The position numbers were made by a program, and so were the translations under genes. Below the pieces are notes generated by a model, which saw nothing but the letters and a program-made list of their open reading frames with translations, was not told where the DNA came from and did no database searches. DNA of 47,582 bases from Firmicutes bacterium UBA3738 (GTDB lineage Bacteria; Bacillota; Clostridia; Peptostreptococcales; Anaerovoracaceae): positions 1 to 47,582 of the forward strand of contig DFGY01000071.1 in assembly GCA_002372505.1 (NCBI GenBank). The letters are read 5' to 3'. Positions 17,485 through 26,436 of the stretch are shown piece by piece (the stretch's first letter is position 1; the number at the start of each line of letters is the position of its first letter).

Positions 17485-18249
17485 CTAATCGTCGTCGTCG
17501 TCGTCGTCATCATCGTCATCGTCGTCGTCGTCGTCATCATCGTCGTCATCGTCGTCATCATAGCTATTGTTCGACTTGTTGCTATTGCTATTGCTGTTGT
17601 TACTGTTGTTGGTGTTCTTCTTAACGGTGTGAGTCTGAATTTTTTCGACGCTCTTTTCTATTATTTTACCGCTTAGGGCGTTTATTTCATAGTCATATTC
17701 CGTATTTCCCACATTAAATTCTATTTCATATACGGAGACACCGTCATCGTGGCTAAGCTTGGCTTTTTCAAAAACCGCTTTTGACGAGGACACTCCTGCG
17801 TTGGTAAGGGCTATGCTCTTGGCTTTTGCAACACCTATGTACTTCGTTGCATCCTGCTCCGTTTTTTCTGTATTGGCTGCTGCCGAAGCTTTATTGTTCT
17901 TTGCTATTACCTTGGTGCTCTTTTTGACAGGCTCAGTGCTCTTTGCGTATACCATGCCCGTATTAGCCTCTATCTCATAGTCATATTCCGTATTGCCGGT
18001 ATAGAACTCCACATCGTAAATTGGAATGCCCGCATCATCTCCAAGGGTGCACTTGGTGAAGGTGACATCCTCAACATCCACAGCTGCATGCTCTAAGGCT
18101 ATCTCCTTCGCTCTATCCTTTCCGATATCATAGGTGTCTTCTCCCGACGCCACACCCTTCAGCACGAAAAACATAGCCAGAGCAATTAACAAAAGTCCTA
18201 TGGCGATGGCCGGTACGAGTATTGATTTTTTACTAGCGGACATCTTCAT
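17485..18249 (-). CDS. membrane-anchored double PepSY protein with poly-aspartate tail
   Basis: The 254-residue protein has an N-terminal membrane segment (about 9-30) followed by two PepSY domains (about 38-105 and 135-200). Each repeats the pattern YDVEFYTGNTEYDYEIEANTG. A Ser/Asn linker then leads to a tail of 24 consecutive aspartates and the stop. PepSY domains bind or inhibit peptidases and occur in sensors. It follows the histidine kinase stop by 1 base, so it is cotranscribed with that two-component system and may act as its extracytoplasmic partner. The acidic tail suggests cation binding. Confidence 0.9.
   Translation of the reverse strand: MKMSASKKSILVPAIAIGLLLIALAMFFVLKGVASGEDTYDIGKDRAKEIALEHAAVDVEDVTFTKCTLGDDAGIPIYDVEFYTGNTEYDYEIEANTGMVYAKSTEPVKKSTKVIAKNNKASAAANTEKTEQDATKYIGVAKAKSIALTNAGVSSSKAVFEKAKLSHDDGVSVYEIEFNVGNTEYDYEINALSGKIIEKSVEKIQTHTVKKNTNNSNNSNSNSNKSNNSYDDDDDDDDDDDDDDDDDDDDDDDD
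17488..17559. repeat. GAY trinucleotide repeat coding 24 Asp
   Basis: On the minus strand 24 consecutive GAC or GAT codons end the PepSY gene. GAC dominates but GAT interrupts it. Such runs can change length by slippage in steps of three. Confidence 0.95.
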
Positions 18250-18250
18250 C

Positions 18251-19627
18251 TTATTCTTCCTCTCTTTTAAAGGGTAGGGTAATCCGGAACGTACTGCCTT
18301 TTCCTACCTCACTTACGGCACTTATTTCTCCGCCATGAGCCTGGACAATCCACTGTGTAAGAGCCAGCCCCAGCCCCATTCCTTCGTGATCACCGGCACC
18401 GTTGGCTCTGTAGAATCTGTCCCAGATATGGTTTATGTCTTCGGCGGGTATGCCTATGCCATCGTCGGAAACATCTATGATTGCATTACCTGCCATATCC
18501 TCGGACAGTATCATGCTTACATGCCCGTCCTGTCTGCCGTACTTAATTGCATTGCTTAATAGGTTATCTACTGCCCTTTCTATCAGCGCCATATCCGCAA
18601 TGAGGGATATCTCGCGGGCTACATTTACGCTAATGTCTATATTCTTGCTCTGAGCTTCCCTTTCATGGCTTGCCGCTGACAGTTCCAGCACCAGCCCCAG
18701 ATCCACAAGGTCCCTGCTGAGCTTTACTCTGCCGTTGTCGGCACGGGCCAGCATGAGTAGCTTATCCAGCAAATCGGTCATCTTATGAGATTGACCGAGA
18801 ATAATTCTCAGAGCCTGCTCCACTTCTGCTTTATTATCAAGATTGCCAAGGGCGTATTCGCTCTGGGTCAGAATTACCGCCGTAGGTGTTCTAAGCTCGT
18901 GACTGGCATCGTCTGTGAATCTTTTTTCCGCTTCAAAGTTTTTCTCCACGCTGTCCAGCATTTCATCGAAGAGCCTGGCTGTTTCTGTAATCTCATCCCC
19001 CTTGCCTTCCTGATGAATGCCGATTCTTAAAGAAAGATCGCTGCCATCGTGAATTTTCTGAGCTGTCTCGTTAATTTCCTTAAGAGGTGCAAAGGCACGC
19101 TTAGACGCAAAGTATCCGCCTAGCAGAGCCAGTATCAGCATTATGGGCAGGGCTATAAGGAACATCTTAATCATTCTTGCAATGGCCGGGGATATTTCCT
19201 CTATATCCGCCGATGCCATGCCCCTTACCCATATTTTGCCGACCTTTTTATTTTCGATTAATCTGTCATACACGTAAAAGGACTTGCTTTCTCCGTCTAC
19301 CTCTCTGATCTTGTCCTCTTCGAACTTTACGTTTTCAGGGAATTCTTCCAGCTCCAGACCTGAGAGAGGTGTGCCGTCATCCATATAGATAACTACGTAA
19401 GCACCGTTGCTGTAGTACACCATGTCGTCATCTATATTTAGTTTTCCTTCGTTGATTCTAATGTCTCCGATGGCTCTGTCCGTCGTGACGGTAAGATTTG
19501 ATTTTGCGCCATCCCGGGTCAGCCTGTCTCCTGTAATGAGAAGCATCAGCACTGAGAGCATGACTATCAGAATCATAACGAAAGCGTACCAGAACATCAG
19601 TCTCGTTTTAATCGAGAAAGATTTCAT
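18251..19627 (-). CDS. sensor histidine kinase
   Basis: The 458-residue kinase has two membrane helices (about 12-33 and 147-168) around a small extracytoplasmic sensor. A HAMP linker follows, then HisKA with DDASHELRTPTAV (phospho-accepting His near 241), and HATPase with N box NLLSNAIKYG, DDGIGIP and GMGLGL. It autophosphorylates and passes phosphate to the adjacent response regulator (1 bp upstream). The gene order regulator-kinase-PepSY suggests that the PepSY protein modulates sensing; the signal is unknown. Confidence 0.96.
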   Translation of the reverse strand: MKSFSIKTRLMFWYAFVMILIVMLSVLMLLITGDRLTRDGAKSNLTVTTDRAIGDIRINEGKLNIDDDMVYYSNGAYVVIYMDDGTPLSGLELEEFPENVKFEEDKIREVDGESKSFYVYDRLIENKKVGKIWVRGMASADIEEISPAIARMIKMFLIALPIMLILALLGGYFASKRAFAPLKEINETAQKIHDGSDLSLRIGIHQEGKGDEITETARLFDEMLDSVEKNFEAEKRFTDDASHELRTPTAVILTQSEYALGNLDNKAEVEQALRIILGQSHKMTDLLDKLLMLARADNGRVKLSRDLVDLGLVLELSAASHEREAQSKNIDISVNVAREISLIADMALIERAVDNLLSNAIKYGRQDGHVSMILSEDMAGNAIIDVSDDGIGIPAEDINHIWDRFYRANGAGDHEGMGLGLALTQWIVQAHGGEISAVSEVGKGSTFRITLPFKREEE

Positions 19628-19628
19628 G

Positions 19629-20300
19629 TCAGATCTCCTTCAGAACGTATCCTTTTCCTCTGACCGTGTGAATCAGCTTGACTTCAAAGTCATCATCAAT
19701 TTTCTTTCTCAGGTATCTGATGTAAACATCCACCATGTTGGATGCTCCCTCGTAGTCGTAATTGAAAATATGCTCCTCAATCTGAGGACGGGAAAGGACA
19801 ACGCCTTTGTTTGTAATCATGTAATGAAGCAGCGAGAATTCCCTGCTGGTAAGCATGATTTCCTTTTCTCCTCTCGTAACCTTCATCTTGGCAACGTCAA
19901 CCTTAAGGTCCGCTATTTTGTAAACGTTGGTCTTGTTGCCCGACTTTTTACGTGTGAGCATTCTGATTCTGGCCAAAAGTTCCTCGAAGGCGAACGGCTT
20001 CGTCATATAATCGTCAGCCCCCTGGTCAAGTCCCTTGACTCTGTCTTCAATGGAGTCCCTTGCGGTGAGCATAATAATCTGGGAATTAAGATCGTTATCC
20101 CTGGCCCACTTAAGAAGCTCCATTCCCGACATGCCGGGTAGCATAATATCGAGTACAATAACATCGTACTCGGTCATCTCCATGTACTCCTTAGCTTCCT
20201 TTCCATCAAGGCACGAATCTACAGAGTAGCCTTGACCTTCCAGCTGCTTTCTCAGAACATTGTTCAAATTTCGTTCGTCTTCTACTACAAGTATTCTCAT
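19629..20300 (-). CDS. OmpR-family response regulator
   Basis: The 223-residue protein has a receiver domain (VVEDE at 5-9, phosphorylation Asp in VIVLDIMLPGMSG near 51, conserved Thr in MLTARDS and Lys in YMTKPF) and an OmpR-type winged helix at about 125-222. It is first in the three-gene operon. An inverted repeat just upstream (20314-20346) could be its own operator. Target genes cannot be told from the window. Confidence 0.97.
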   Translation of the reverse strand: MRILVVEDERNLNNVLRKQLEGQGYSVDSCLDGKEAKEYMEMTEYDVIVLDIMLPGMSGMELLKWARDNDLNSQIIMLTARDSIEDRVKGLDQGADDYMTKPFAFEELLARIRMLTRKKSGNKTNVYKIADLKVDVAKMKVTRGEKEIMLTSREFSLLHYMITNKGVVLSRPQIEEHIFNYDYEGASNMVDVYIRYLRKKIDDDFEVKLIHTVRGKGYVLKEI

Positions 20301-20313
20301 TTCAATATAATAT

Positions 20314-20346
20314 CACAGAAAATGGTTCCAGCAAAAATTTTCTGTG
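20314..20346 (-). promoter_or_regulatory. inverted repeat upstream of the response regulator
   Basis: CACAGAAAAT (20314-20323) and ATTTTCTGTG (20337-20346) form a perfect 10-bp inverted repeat with a 13-base gap, 14 bases before the regulator's ATG. An AT-rich -10-like stretch lies between. It may be an operator; no protein can be named. Confidence 0.45.
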
Positions 20347-20397
20347 TTTCCCCTTTCTACATTAATATTATTCCTGTTTCATTAAAGTAATATTAGA

Positions 20398-20716
20398 AGC
20401 GTTTCACGGGGACAGGCTTTTTGTTACGCCATTTTTTGGAATGATGACAGGGGGACGGTTCTCTTGTCATCTTTTTGATTAGCTCTTGGGATGTTGAATA
20501 TATAATCATTATGACGAGCAGCAACAATCAATAGCGTTATGTGAATAAAGCAAATGATTCACCGTGCGGGCTTGTCTGAGCGCAAGGAATACCGGATTAT
20601 ATATTCAACATCCCAAGAGTAAAATAATGTCAAAAGATGACAAGAGAACCGTCCCCCTGTCATCTTACATTAAAAAAGGGACAGGCGTAACAAAAAGCCT
20701 GTCCCCGTGAAACGCT
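20398..20716. repeat. palindromic element 2, three nested perfect inverted repeats
   Basis: Three arm pairs nest inside each other with perfect matches: 20398-20430 with 20684-20716 (33 bp), 20443-20475 with 20632-20664 (33 bp), and 20483-20507 with 20595-20619 (25 bp). The outer arm is the GGGGACAGGCTTTTTG family also in element 1. The middle arm contains GGGGGACGGTTCTCTTGTC. The centre (20508-20594) holds the second copy of the 78-nt core. No open frame or transposase is present. It fills the gap between the response regulator and hppA. Confidence 0.9.
20513..20590 (+). repeat. conserved 78-nt core, copy 2
   Basis: This stretch matches 11852-11929 at 63 of 78 positions with no gaps. GTGAAT and ATTCAC within it can pair around a 9-nt loop. 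It lies wholly inside the innermost palindrome arms here. Confidence 0.75.
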
Positions 20717-20724
20717 CCTTTATT

Positions 20725-22740
20725 TTAGAAGAAGAGTCCGCCGATCTTTGCAAAGAGTGGTGCAAATACTACGGCTGTGATTGTCATCAGGTTGATGAGG
20801 ATGTTCATTGAAGGACCGGATGTATCCTTGAACGGGTCACCAACTGTGTCGCCTACTACTGTAGCTTTGTGTGTTTCACTACCTTTGCCACCGTAGTTAC
20901 CTTCTTCTACGTATTTCTTTGCATTGTCCCATGCGCCGCCAGCGTTAGCCATCATGATAGCCATGAGTACGCCTGCGGAAAGTGAGCCTGCCAGTGTGCC
21001 GCCCAGAGCTTCAGGTCCGAAGCAGACGCCGATTGCTACAGGTACCAGGATAGCCAGCAGTGCCGGAATTACCATTTCACGAAGGGAAGCCTTTGTGGAA
21101 ATGTCTACGCACTTTTCATAGTCAGGCTTTGATGTTCCTGCAAGGATGCCCGGGTCAGCTCTGAACTGGGATCTTACTTCTTCAATCATTTCGTTAGCAG
21201 CCTTACCAACGGAGTTCATTGTGAGAGCTGCGAACAGGAATGGAATCATAGCGCCGATAAACAGACCTGCGATTACTACAGGATCCAGAAGGCTAACCAT
21301 TTCCAGACCGGATACGTGTGTGTATGTGATAAACAGACCGAGGGCTGACAGAGCAGCTGAACCGATGGCGAAGCCTTTACCGATAGCTGCTGTAGTGTTA
21401 CCTACTGAGTCAAGCTGGTCAGTGATTTCTCTTACTTCTTCAGGAAGCTCACTCATCTCAGCGATACCGCCGGCGTTGTCGGCAACAGGACCGTAAGCGT
21501 CAACTGCTACTGTGATACCAACAGTTGAAAGCATACCTACGGCTGCAAGTGCAATACCGTATGAACCTGCAAAGTGATAAGCGAGAACGATAGCAATTGC
21601 GATGCAGACGATAGGAACTACAGTTGACATCATACCTACGCCCAGACCTGCAATAAGGCCTGTACCTGCACCTGTCTGTGATTCCTTGGCTATCTTCTTA
21701 ACCTGACCATAGTCGGATGATGTGAATATCTCAGTAACCTTACCAATGATCAGACCTACGATGAGACCGCAGATAATTGCGATAGCATATGTAAGACTGC
21801 CAAGCATTACTTTACTGAGAACTACTGCTGCTACGATTTCAATACCGCAAGCGATATATGTACCTCTGTTGAGGGAAGCAGCCGGGTTAACGTTGTCTCC
21901 GCTGCCGTTAACTGTCAGGATGCCCAGTACTGATGCAGCAAGACCGATGGCTGAAAGAATCAGCGGGAATACTGCAGCTGTAGCCTGTTCAATCATGCCG
22001 CCTGAATTAACAGCTACTACGGAAGCAAGTGCCAGAGCTGAAATGTTAGCTCCGCAATATGATTCAAAGAGGTCGGAACCCATACCTGTTACGTCACCTA
22101 CGTTATCACCAACGTTGTCAGCGATTACAGCCGGGTTACGCGGGTCATCCTCAGGAATACCAGCTTCAACTTTACCTACAAGGTCAGCACCTACGTCAGC
22201 AGCCTTTGTATAGATACCGCCGCCAACACGGCCAAAGAGAGCCATTGTTGATGCGCCCATACCAAAGCCTGTTACGCACTCGGTTACTGTTGCCAGATCC
22301 AGAATGCAGAATGTGAGTCCAAGACCCAGCATGCCCAGACCTGATACGCAGATACCCATTACGGCACCTGATCTGAAAGCTACGTTCAGGGCTTTGCCAA
22401 TGCCGCCTTCCTGTGCAGCATGAGCTGTTCTAACGTTACCCTTTGTGGCAACTCTCATTCCCAGGAAACCTGCCAGTACTGAGAATACAGCACCTACCAC
22501 GTAAAGAACTGCCGTTATCGGATCGATTGCCACACCTACGATGATAGCTACTACAACAACTACTATAGCCATTGTCTTGTACTCTCTGCGCAGGAACGCC
22601 ATGGCACCGTCTCTGATGTGTCCGGCGATTTCCTTCATTTTGTCGTTACCTTCATCCACTTTGCCGATCCATGATGACAGAGCTGCTGCCACGCACAGAG
22701 CGACTACCGCGATCAAAGGAACAATGATAGCAATATTCAT
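20725..22740 (-). CDS. hppA: membrane-bound ion-pumping pyrophosphatase, K+-dependent type
   Basis: The 671-residue integral membrane protein hydrolyses pyrophosphate to pump H+ or Na+ across the membrane. Catalytic-site blocks are clear: GIYTKAADVGADLVGKVEAGIPEDD, NVGDNVGDVTGMGSDLFESY, VDAYGPVADNAGG and GDTVGDPFKDTSGP. The motif GNTTAAIGKG has Ala where K+-independent enzymes have Lys, so K+ dependence is expected. Whether H+ or Na+ is pumped I cannot decide. It lies downstream of secG, behind GAGGAGG. Confidence 0.97.
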   Translation of the reverse strand: MNIAIIVPLIAVVALCVAAALSSWIGKVDEGNDKMKEIAGHIRDGAMAFLRREYKTMAIVVVVVAIIVGVAIDPITAVLYVVGAVFSVLAGFLGMRVATKGNVRTAHAAQEGGIGKALNVAFRSGAVMGICVSGLGMLGLGLTFCILDLATVTECVTGFGMGASTMALFGRVGGGIYTKAADVGADLVGKVEAGIPEDDPRNPAVIADNVGDNVGDVTGMGSDLFESYCGANISALALASVVAVNSGGMIEQATAAVFPLILSAIGLAASVLGILTVNGSGDNVNPAASLNRGTYIACGIEIVAAVVLSKVMLGSLTYAIAIICGLIVGLIIGKVTEIFTSSDYGQVKKIAKESQTGAGTGLIAGLGVGMMSTVVPIVCIAIAIVLAYHFAGSYGIALAAVGMLSTVGITVAVDAYGPVADNAGGIAEMSELPEEVREITDQLDSVGNTTAAIGKGFAIGSAALSALGLFITYTHVSGLEMVSLLDPVVIAGLFIGAMIPFLFAALTMNSVGKAANEMIEEVRSQFRADPGILAGTSKPDYEKCVDISTKASLREMVIPALLAILVPVAIGVCFGPEALGGTLAGSLSAGVLMAIMMANAGGAWDNAKKYVEEGNYGGKGSETHKATVVGDTVGDPFKDTSGPSMNILINLMTITAVVFAPLFAKIGGLFF

Positions 22741-22834
22741 TTGATGATTCCTCCTCTCACTTTCATATTATTGGAGGCGAATTTCCGCCTCCTGTTTTAA
22801 AGTGATTTTATAAAAATAATACTATTAACTCTAT

Positions 22835-23074
22835 TTATACGCCTCTGCTCTCGAGAGTTACGATGACGAGAGAAAGGACAATAAACAGTACAGCAGCAAC
22901 AACGCAAATCTTTTTAAGAATTGCTTCGTAGCCTGTGCTCTTCTTCTTACCGAAGAGCTGCTCGGCACCACCGGCAATGGAACCGGAAAGGCCATCGCTG
23001 TTACTTGACTGCATCAGTATACTTCCTATCAGTATAAGGCTTGAAATGCCCAATAATACCATCAGAACTGTCAT
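22835..23074 (-). CDS. secG: preprotein translocase subunit SecG
   Basis: The 79-residue protein has two hydrophobic helices (about 2-20 and 55-75) joined by the SecG loop with LMQSSNSDGLSGSIAGGAEQLFGKKKSTG. SecG is the small, non-essential subunit of the SecYEG channel. A strong AAGGAGG lies before the ATG. It sits between carB and hppA; a 9-bp GC-rich hairpin (23103-23124) precedes it. Confidence 0.96.
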   Translation of the reverse strand: MTVLMVLLGISSLILIGSILMQSSNSDGLSGSIAGGAEQLFGKKKSTGYEAILKKICVVAAVLFIVLSLVIVTLESRGV

Positions 23075-23102
23075 GCTCTACCTCCTTGGTTGAATAAATA
23101 GC

Positions 23103-23124
23103 GGCAGTTGCCGCCGCAACTGCC
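23103..23124. other. GC-rich hairpin between carB and secG
   Basis: GGCAGTTGC (23103-23111) and GCAACTGCC (23116-23124) form a perfect 9-bp stem with a 4-base loop. No clear T run follows on either strand, so a terminator role is uncertain. Confidence 0.5.
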
Positions 23125-23160
23125 CTATTGTACCACGTGAACATTGATATTACAAGATAT

Positions 23161-23208
23161 TTTTGTTATTAAATCTTCGTTATCTTTTGTTATTAAATCT
23201 TCGTTATA
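23161..23208. repeat. 24-bp tandem duplication at the carB end
   Basis: Two adjacent 24-mers (23161-23184 and 23185-23208) differ only in the last base. The right copy holds the last carB codons and stop; the left copy repeats them past the stop. The protein is unaffected. Confidence 0.9.
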
Positions 23209-26200
23209 TCAACCATATTTACGTTATCCAGATTCTTGCCCGACAGCAGGCAGTTAACCAGAGCATTGGCCGTATCTACGGAAGTAAGGGTAATGATACT
23301 TCTCTCTATTGCCTTACGACGCATCTGTACCGACTGTACGGCAGGGTCGCGGCCAACCTTGGATGTGGAAACGACAAAGTCGATTTTGCCTGTGTCAAAT
23401 ATTGCATTCGTGTTAGGCTCCGGTTCATTGAACTTGTTGAGCTTAATGGATTCAACGCCGTGCTCGGCCAGGTAATCGTGAGTGCCGCCTGTGGCATAGA
23501 TCTTATAGCCGACCTCAATAAACTTTCTGGCAAGCTCAACGCAGTCCGCCTTATCCGCATCCTTTACAGTCATAAGGACGCCCTCGTCAACCTTGCTTAC
23601 ACCGTAGCCTGCACCCAGAAGTCCCTTGTAAAGAGCCGATTCAAAGTCTACATCGATGCCCAGCACCTCACCTGTGGATTTCATTTCAGGTCCAAGGAGT
23701 GTGTCCGCATCCGTAAGCTTTGAGAAGCTGAATACGGGAACCTTAACGGCCACGTAATCCGCGCTGGGTACAAGACCGCTTTCATAGCCAAGTTCCTTAA
23801 GGCTGTGTCCCAGCATAATCTGTGTAGCCAACTTAACTATTGGAACATTTGTAACCTTACTGATATACGGAACGGTACGGGATGAACGCGGGTTAACCTC
23901 GATTACATAGAGGACACCCTCGTAGTATACGTACTGAATGTTGATCATGCCTACAACGTGAAGGGCCTTAGCCAGCTTACCTGTGTAATCAATAATCTTA
24001 TCAATTACATCCTGGCTCAGACTCTGAGGAGGATATACGGATATGGAGTCACCTGAATGTACTCCGGCACGCTCAATGTGCTCCATGATTCCCGGAATCA
24101 GGAAATCCTCACCGTCGCAAACGGCATCAACTTCAATCTCAGTACCCATCAGATATTTATCGATCAGCACCGGATTTTCCAGTTCACCCCTGCTTGTAAT
24201 AATATCCATGTACTCAATTACGTCATCGGCGGAGTAAGCGATAATCATATTCTGACCGCCAAGAACGTAGGAAGGTCTCAGGAGCACCGGGTATCCAAGT
24301 TCTTCCGCTTCTCTTACAGCCTCGTTTGTGTGGTAAGCCATGCGTCCCTTAGCTCTCGGAATACCGCACTGTTCCAGAATGTTATCGAATCTTTCTCTGT
24401 CTTCGGCGGCGTCAATATCGTCGGCGGAAGTGCCGAGAATCTTCATACCCTTTTCCGTCAGGTATTTTATAAGCTTAATTGCAGTCTGTCCGCCGAACTG
24501 TACTATTACGCCATCGGGCTTTTCCGTTTCGATTATTCCGTCAACGTCCTCCGGAATGAGTGGCTCGAAGTAAAGCCTGTCTGAAATGTCAAAGTCAGTT
24601 GATACAGTCTCCGGATTGTTGTTTATGATAATTGCCTCGTAGCCTGCATCCCTTATTGCATTTATGCAGTGAACCGAGCAGTAGTCGAACTCTATACCCT
24701 GGCCTATGCGAATGGGGCCGGATCCGAATACGAGAATTTTCTTCTTGCCTTCGTCGTGTTCCTTAATGAACAGCTCCGCTTCGTTTTCTTCGTCGAAGGT
24801 GGCGTAGAAGTAAGGTGTCTCAGCCTTAAATTCAGCCGCACAAGTGTCTACCATTTTAAATGCTGCAGGAAGCTTTTCAGGTGGTTCCTGACCGGACAGT
24901 TCCTTTATAGTCTTGTCCAGGAAACCAAGGTCCTTTGCATCCTTGTACTTGTCTCTTGTGAGACGGCCTATCATAAGCTCCTTCTCCATAGCCACCAGGT
25001 TCTGGATTTTAGAAAGGAACCATTTGTCTATCTTGGTAATGTTGTGAATGTTGTCCAGCGGCACACCACGCTTAAAGGCTTCGTAAATAACGAAGATTCT
25101 CTCATCGTCGCAGTTGTGGAGCTTCTCTTCGATTTCAAGGGCTGTGCAGCTCTTAATCTTCGGCAGATTGAGAGTGTCCAGACCCAGCTCAATGGAGCGG
25201 ACAGCCTTCATAAGAGCCTGCTCGAAGAAGCTGCCGATAGCCATTACTTCACCCGTGGCCTTCATCTGTGTGCCCAGCGTACGGCGGGCGTATACGAATT
25301 TGTCGAAGGGCCATTTCGGGAATTTTACTACTATATAATCTATAGCCGGCTCAAAGCATGCATAGGTGGTGCCGGTAATGGAATTCTTAATTTCATCCAG
25401 AGTGTAGCCGATGGCAATCTTACTGGCAATCTTGGCAATAGGATATCCTGTGGCCTTACTTGCCAGAGCTGATGAACGGGATACCCTGGGGTTTACCTCA
25501 ATTACAACATACTCGAAGCTTTCGGGATCCAGGGCAAACTGAACGTTGCAGCCTCCTTCTACTCCCAGTTCCTGTACGATTTTGATAGCTGAAGACCTGA
25601 GCATCTGATATTCTTTATCGGCCAATGTTACAGCCGGTGCCACTACAATGGAGTCACCTGTGTGTACACCTACCGGGTCCATGTTCTCCATGGAACAGAT
25701 AGTTATTGTATTGTTGTTTGAGTCACGCATGACTTCAAACTCAATTTCCTTCCACCCGGATACGCAGCGCTCAATCAGGACCTGGGTAATGGGGGAAAGT
25801 CTGAGACCGTCACCGCCGATTATTCTCAGTTCCTCTTCATTGGAAGCGATACCGCCGCCGGTACCTCCAAGGGTAAAGGCCGGTCTTACTACTACCGGAT
25901 ATCCGATTTTATTGTTGGCATAATCCACTGCCGATTCAATATCGTAAAATACATCGGACTCGATTACCGGCTCATTGATTCCTCCCAACATATCCTTGAA
26001 CAGCTGTCTGTCTTCAGCCTTATCTATAGTCTCAGGATTGGCACCGAGAAGCTTTACGCCGTGCTTATCCAGGAAGCCTTCTTTGGCAAGCTGCATGGAA
26101 AGGGTCAGACCCATCTGTCCACCCATGGTTGACAGAATGCTGTCCGGCTTTTCCTTTTCAATTATCTTTTCAAGAACCGGAATGTTCAGCGGCTCTATAT

Positions 26201-26393
26201 ATACGCGGTCTGCCATGGTCTTATCCGTCATAATGGTAGCCGGGTTGGAATTTACAAGTACTACTTCAAGGCCTTCCTGCTTGAGAGTACGGCACACCTG
26301 CGTGCCGGCGTAGTCGAATTCCGCCGCCTGCCCTATTACTATGGGACCTGAACCTATGACCAGAACTTTTTTTACATCATTACGAAGAGGCAT
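23193..26393 (-). CDS. carB: carbamoyl-phosphate synthase large subunit
   Basis: The 1066-residue protein is full length. Two ATP-grasp halves are seen (about 1-400 and 550-935), each opening with a VLVIGSGPIVIGQ- or ILVFGSGPIRIGQG-type motif. An oligomerisation domain lies between, and a C-terminal MGS-like allosteric domain (about 935-1066) contains the ATGGT motif. It makes carbamoyl phosphate from bicarbonate, two ATP and ammonia for pyrimidine and arginine synthesis. It follows carA by 43 bp. Because CarA seems glutaminase-dead, CarB may work on free ammonia. Confidence 0.98.
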   Translation of the reverse strand: MPLRNDVKKVLVIGSGPIVIGQAAEFDYAGTQVCRTLKQEGLEVVLVNSNPATIMTDKTMADRVYIEPLNIPVLEKIIEKEKPDSILSTMGGQMGLTLSMQLAKEGFLDKHGVKLLGANPETIDKAEDRQLFKDMLGGINEPVIESDVFYDIESAVDYANNKIGYPVVVRPAFTLGGTGGGIASNEEELRIIGGDGLRLSPITQVLIERCVSGWKEIEFEVMRDSNNNTITICSMENMDPVGVHTGDSIVVAPAVTLADKEYQMLRSSAIKIVQELGVEGGCNVQFALDPESFEYVVIEVNPRVSRSSALASKATGYPIAKIASKIAIGYTLDEIKNSITGTTYACFEPAIDYIVVKFPKWPFDKFVYARRTLGTQMKATGEVMAIGSFFEQALMKAVRSIELGLDTLNLPKIKSCTALEIEEKLHNCDDERIFVIYEAFKRGVPLDNIHNITKIDKWFLSKIQNLVAMEKELMIGRLTRDKYKDAKDLGFLDKTIKELSGQEPPEKLPAAFKMVDTCAAEFKAETPYFYATFDEENEAELFIKEHDEGKKKILVFGSGPIRIGQGIEFDYCSVHCINAIRDAGYEAIIINNNPETVSTDFDISDRLYFEPLIPEDVDGIIETEKPDGVIVQFGGQTAIKLIKYLTEKGMKILGTSADDIDAAEDRERFDNILEQCGIPRAKGRMAYHTNEAVREAEELGYPVLLRPSYVLGGQNMIIAYSADDVIEYMDIITSRGELENPVLIDKYLMGTEIEVDAVCDGEDFLIPGIMEHIERAGVHSGDSISVYPPQSLSQDVIDKIIDYTGKLAKALHVVGMINIQYVYYEGVLYVIEVNPRSSRTVPYISKVTNVPIVKLATQIMLGHSLKELGYESGLVPSADYVAVKVPVFSFSKLTDADTLLGPEMKSTGEVLGIDVDFESALYKGLLGAGYGVSKVDEGVLMTVKDADKADCVELARKFIEVGYKIYATGGTHDYLAEHGVESIKLNKFNEPEPNTNAIFDTGKIDFVVSTSKVGRDPAVQSVQMRRKAIERSIITLTSVDTANALVNCLLSGKNLDNVNMVDITKI

Positions 26394-26436
26394 ATTTCTA
26401 CTCCTTAATCACTTCTTAATCAATTCAATTCTTTAG

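Noticed and set aside
20398..20716. CRISPR array
   Set aside because: The repeats are inverted and nested, not regularly spaced direct repeats with unique spacers, and no cas gene is present.
20924..22744. Several plus-strand open frames of 60-160 codons across hppA
   Set aside because: They are antisense shadows of a highly conserved pyrophosphatase frame, with no ribosome sites or recognisable domains.
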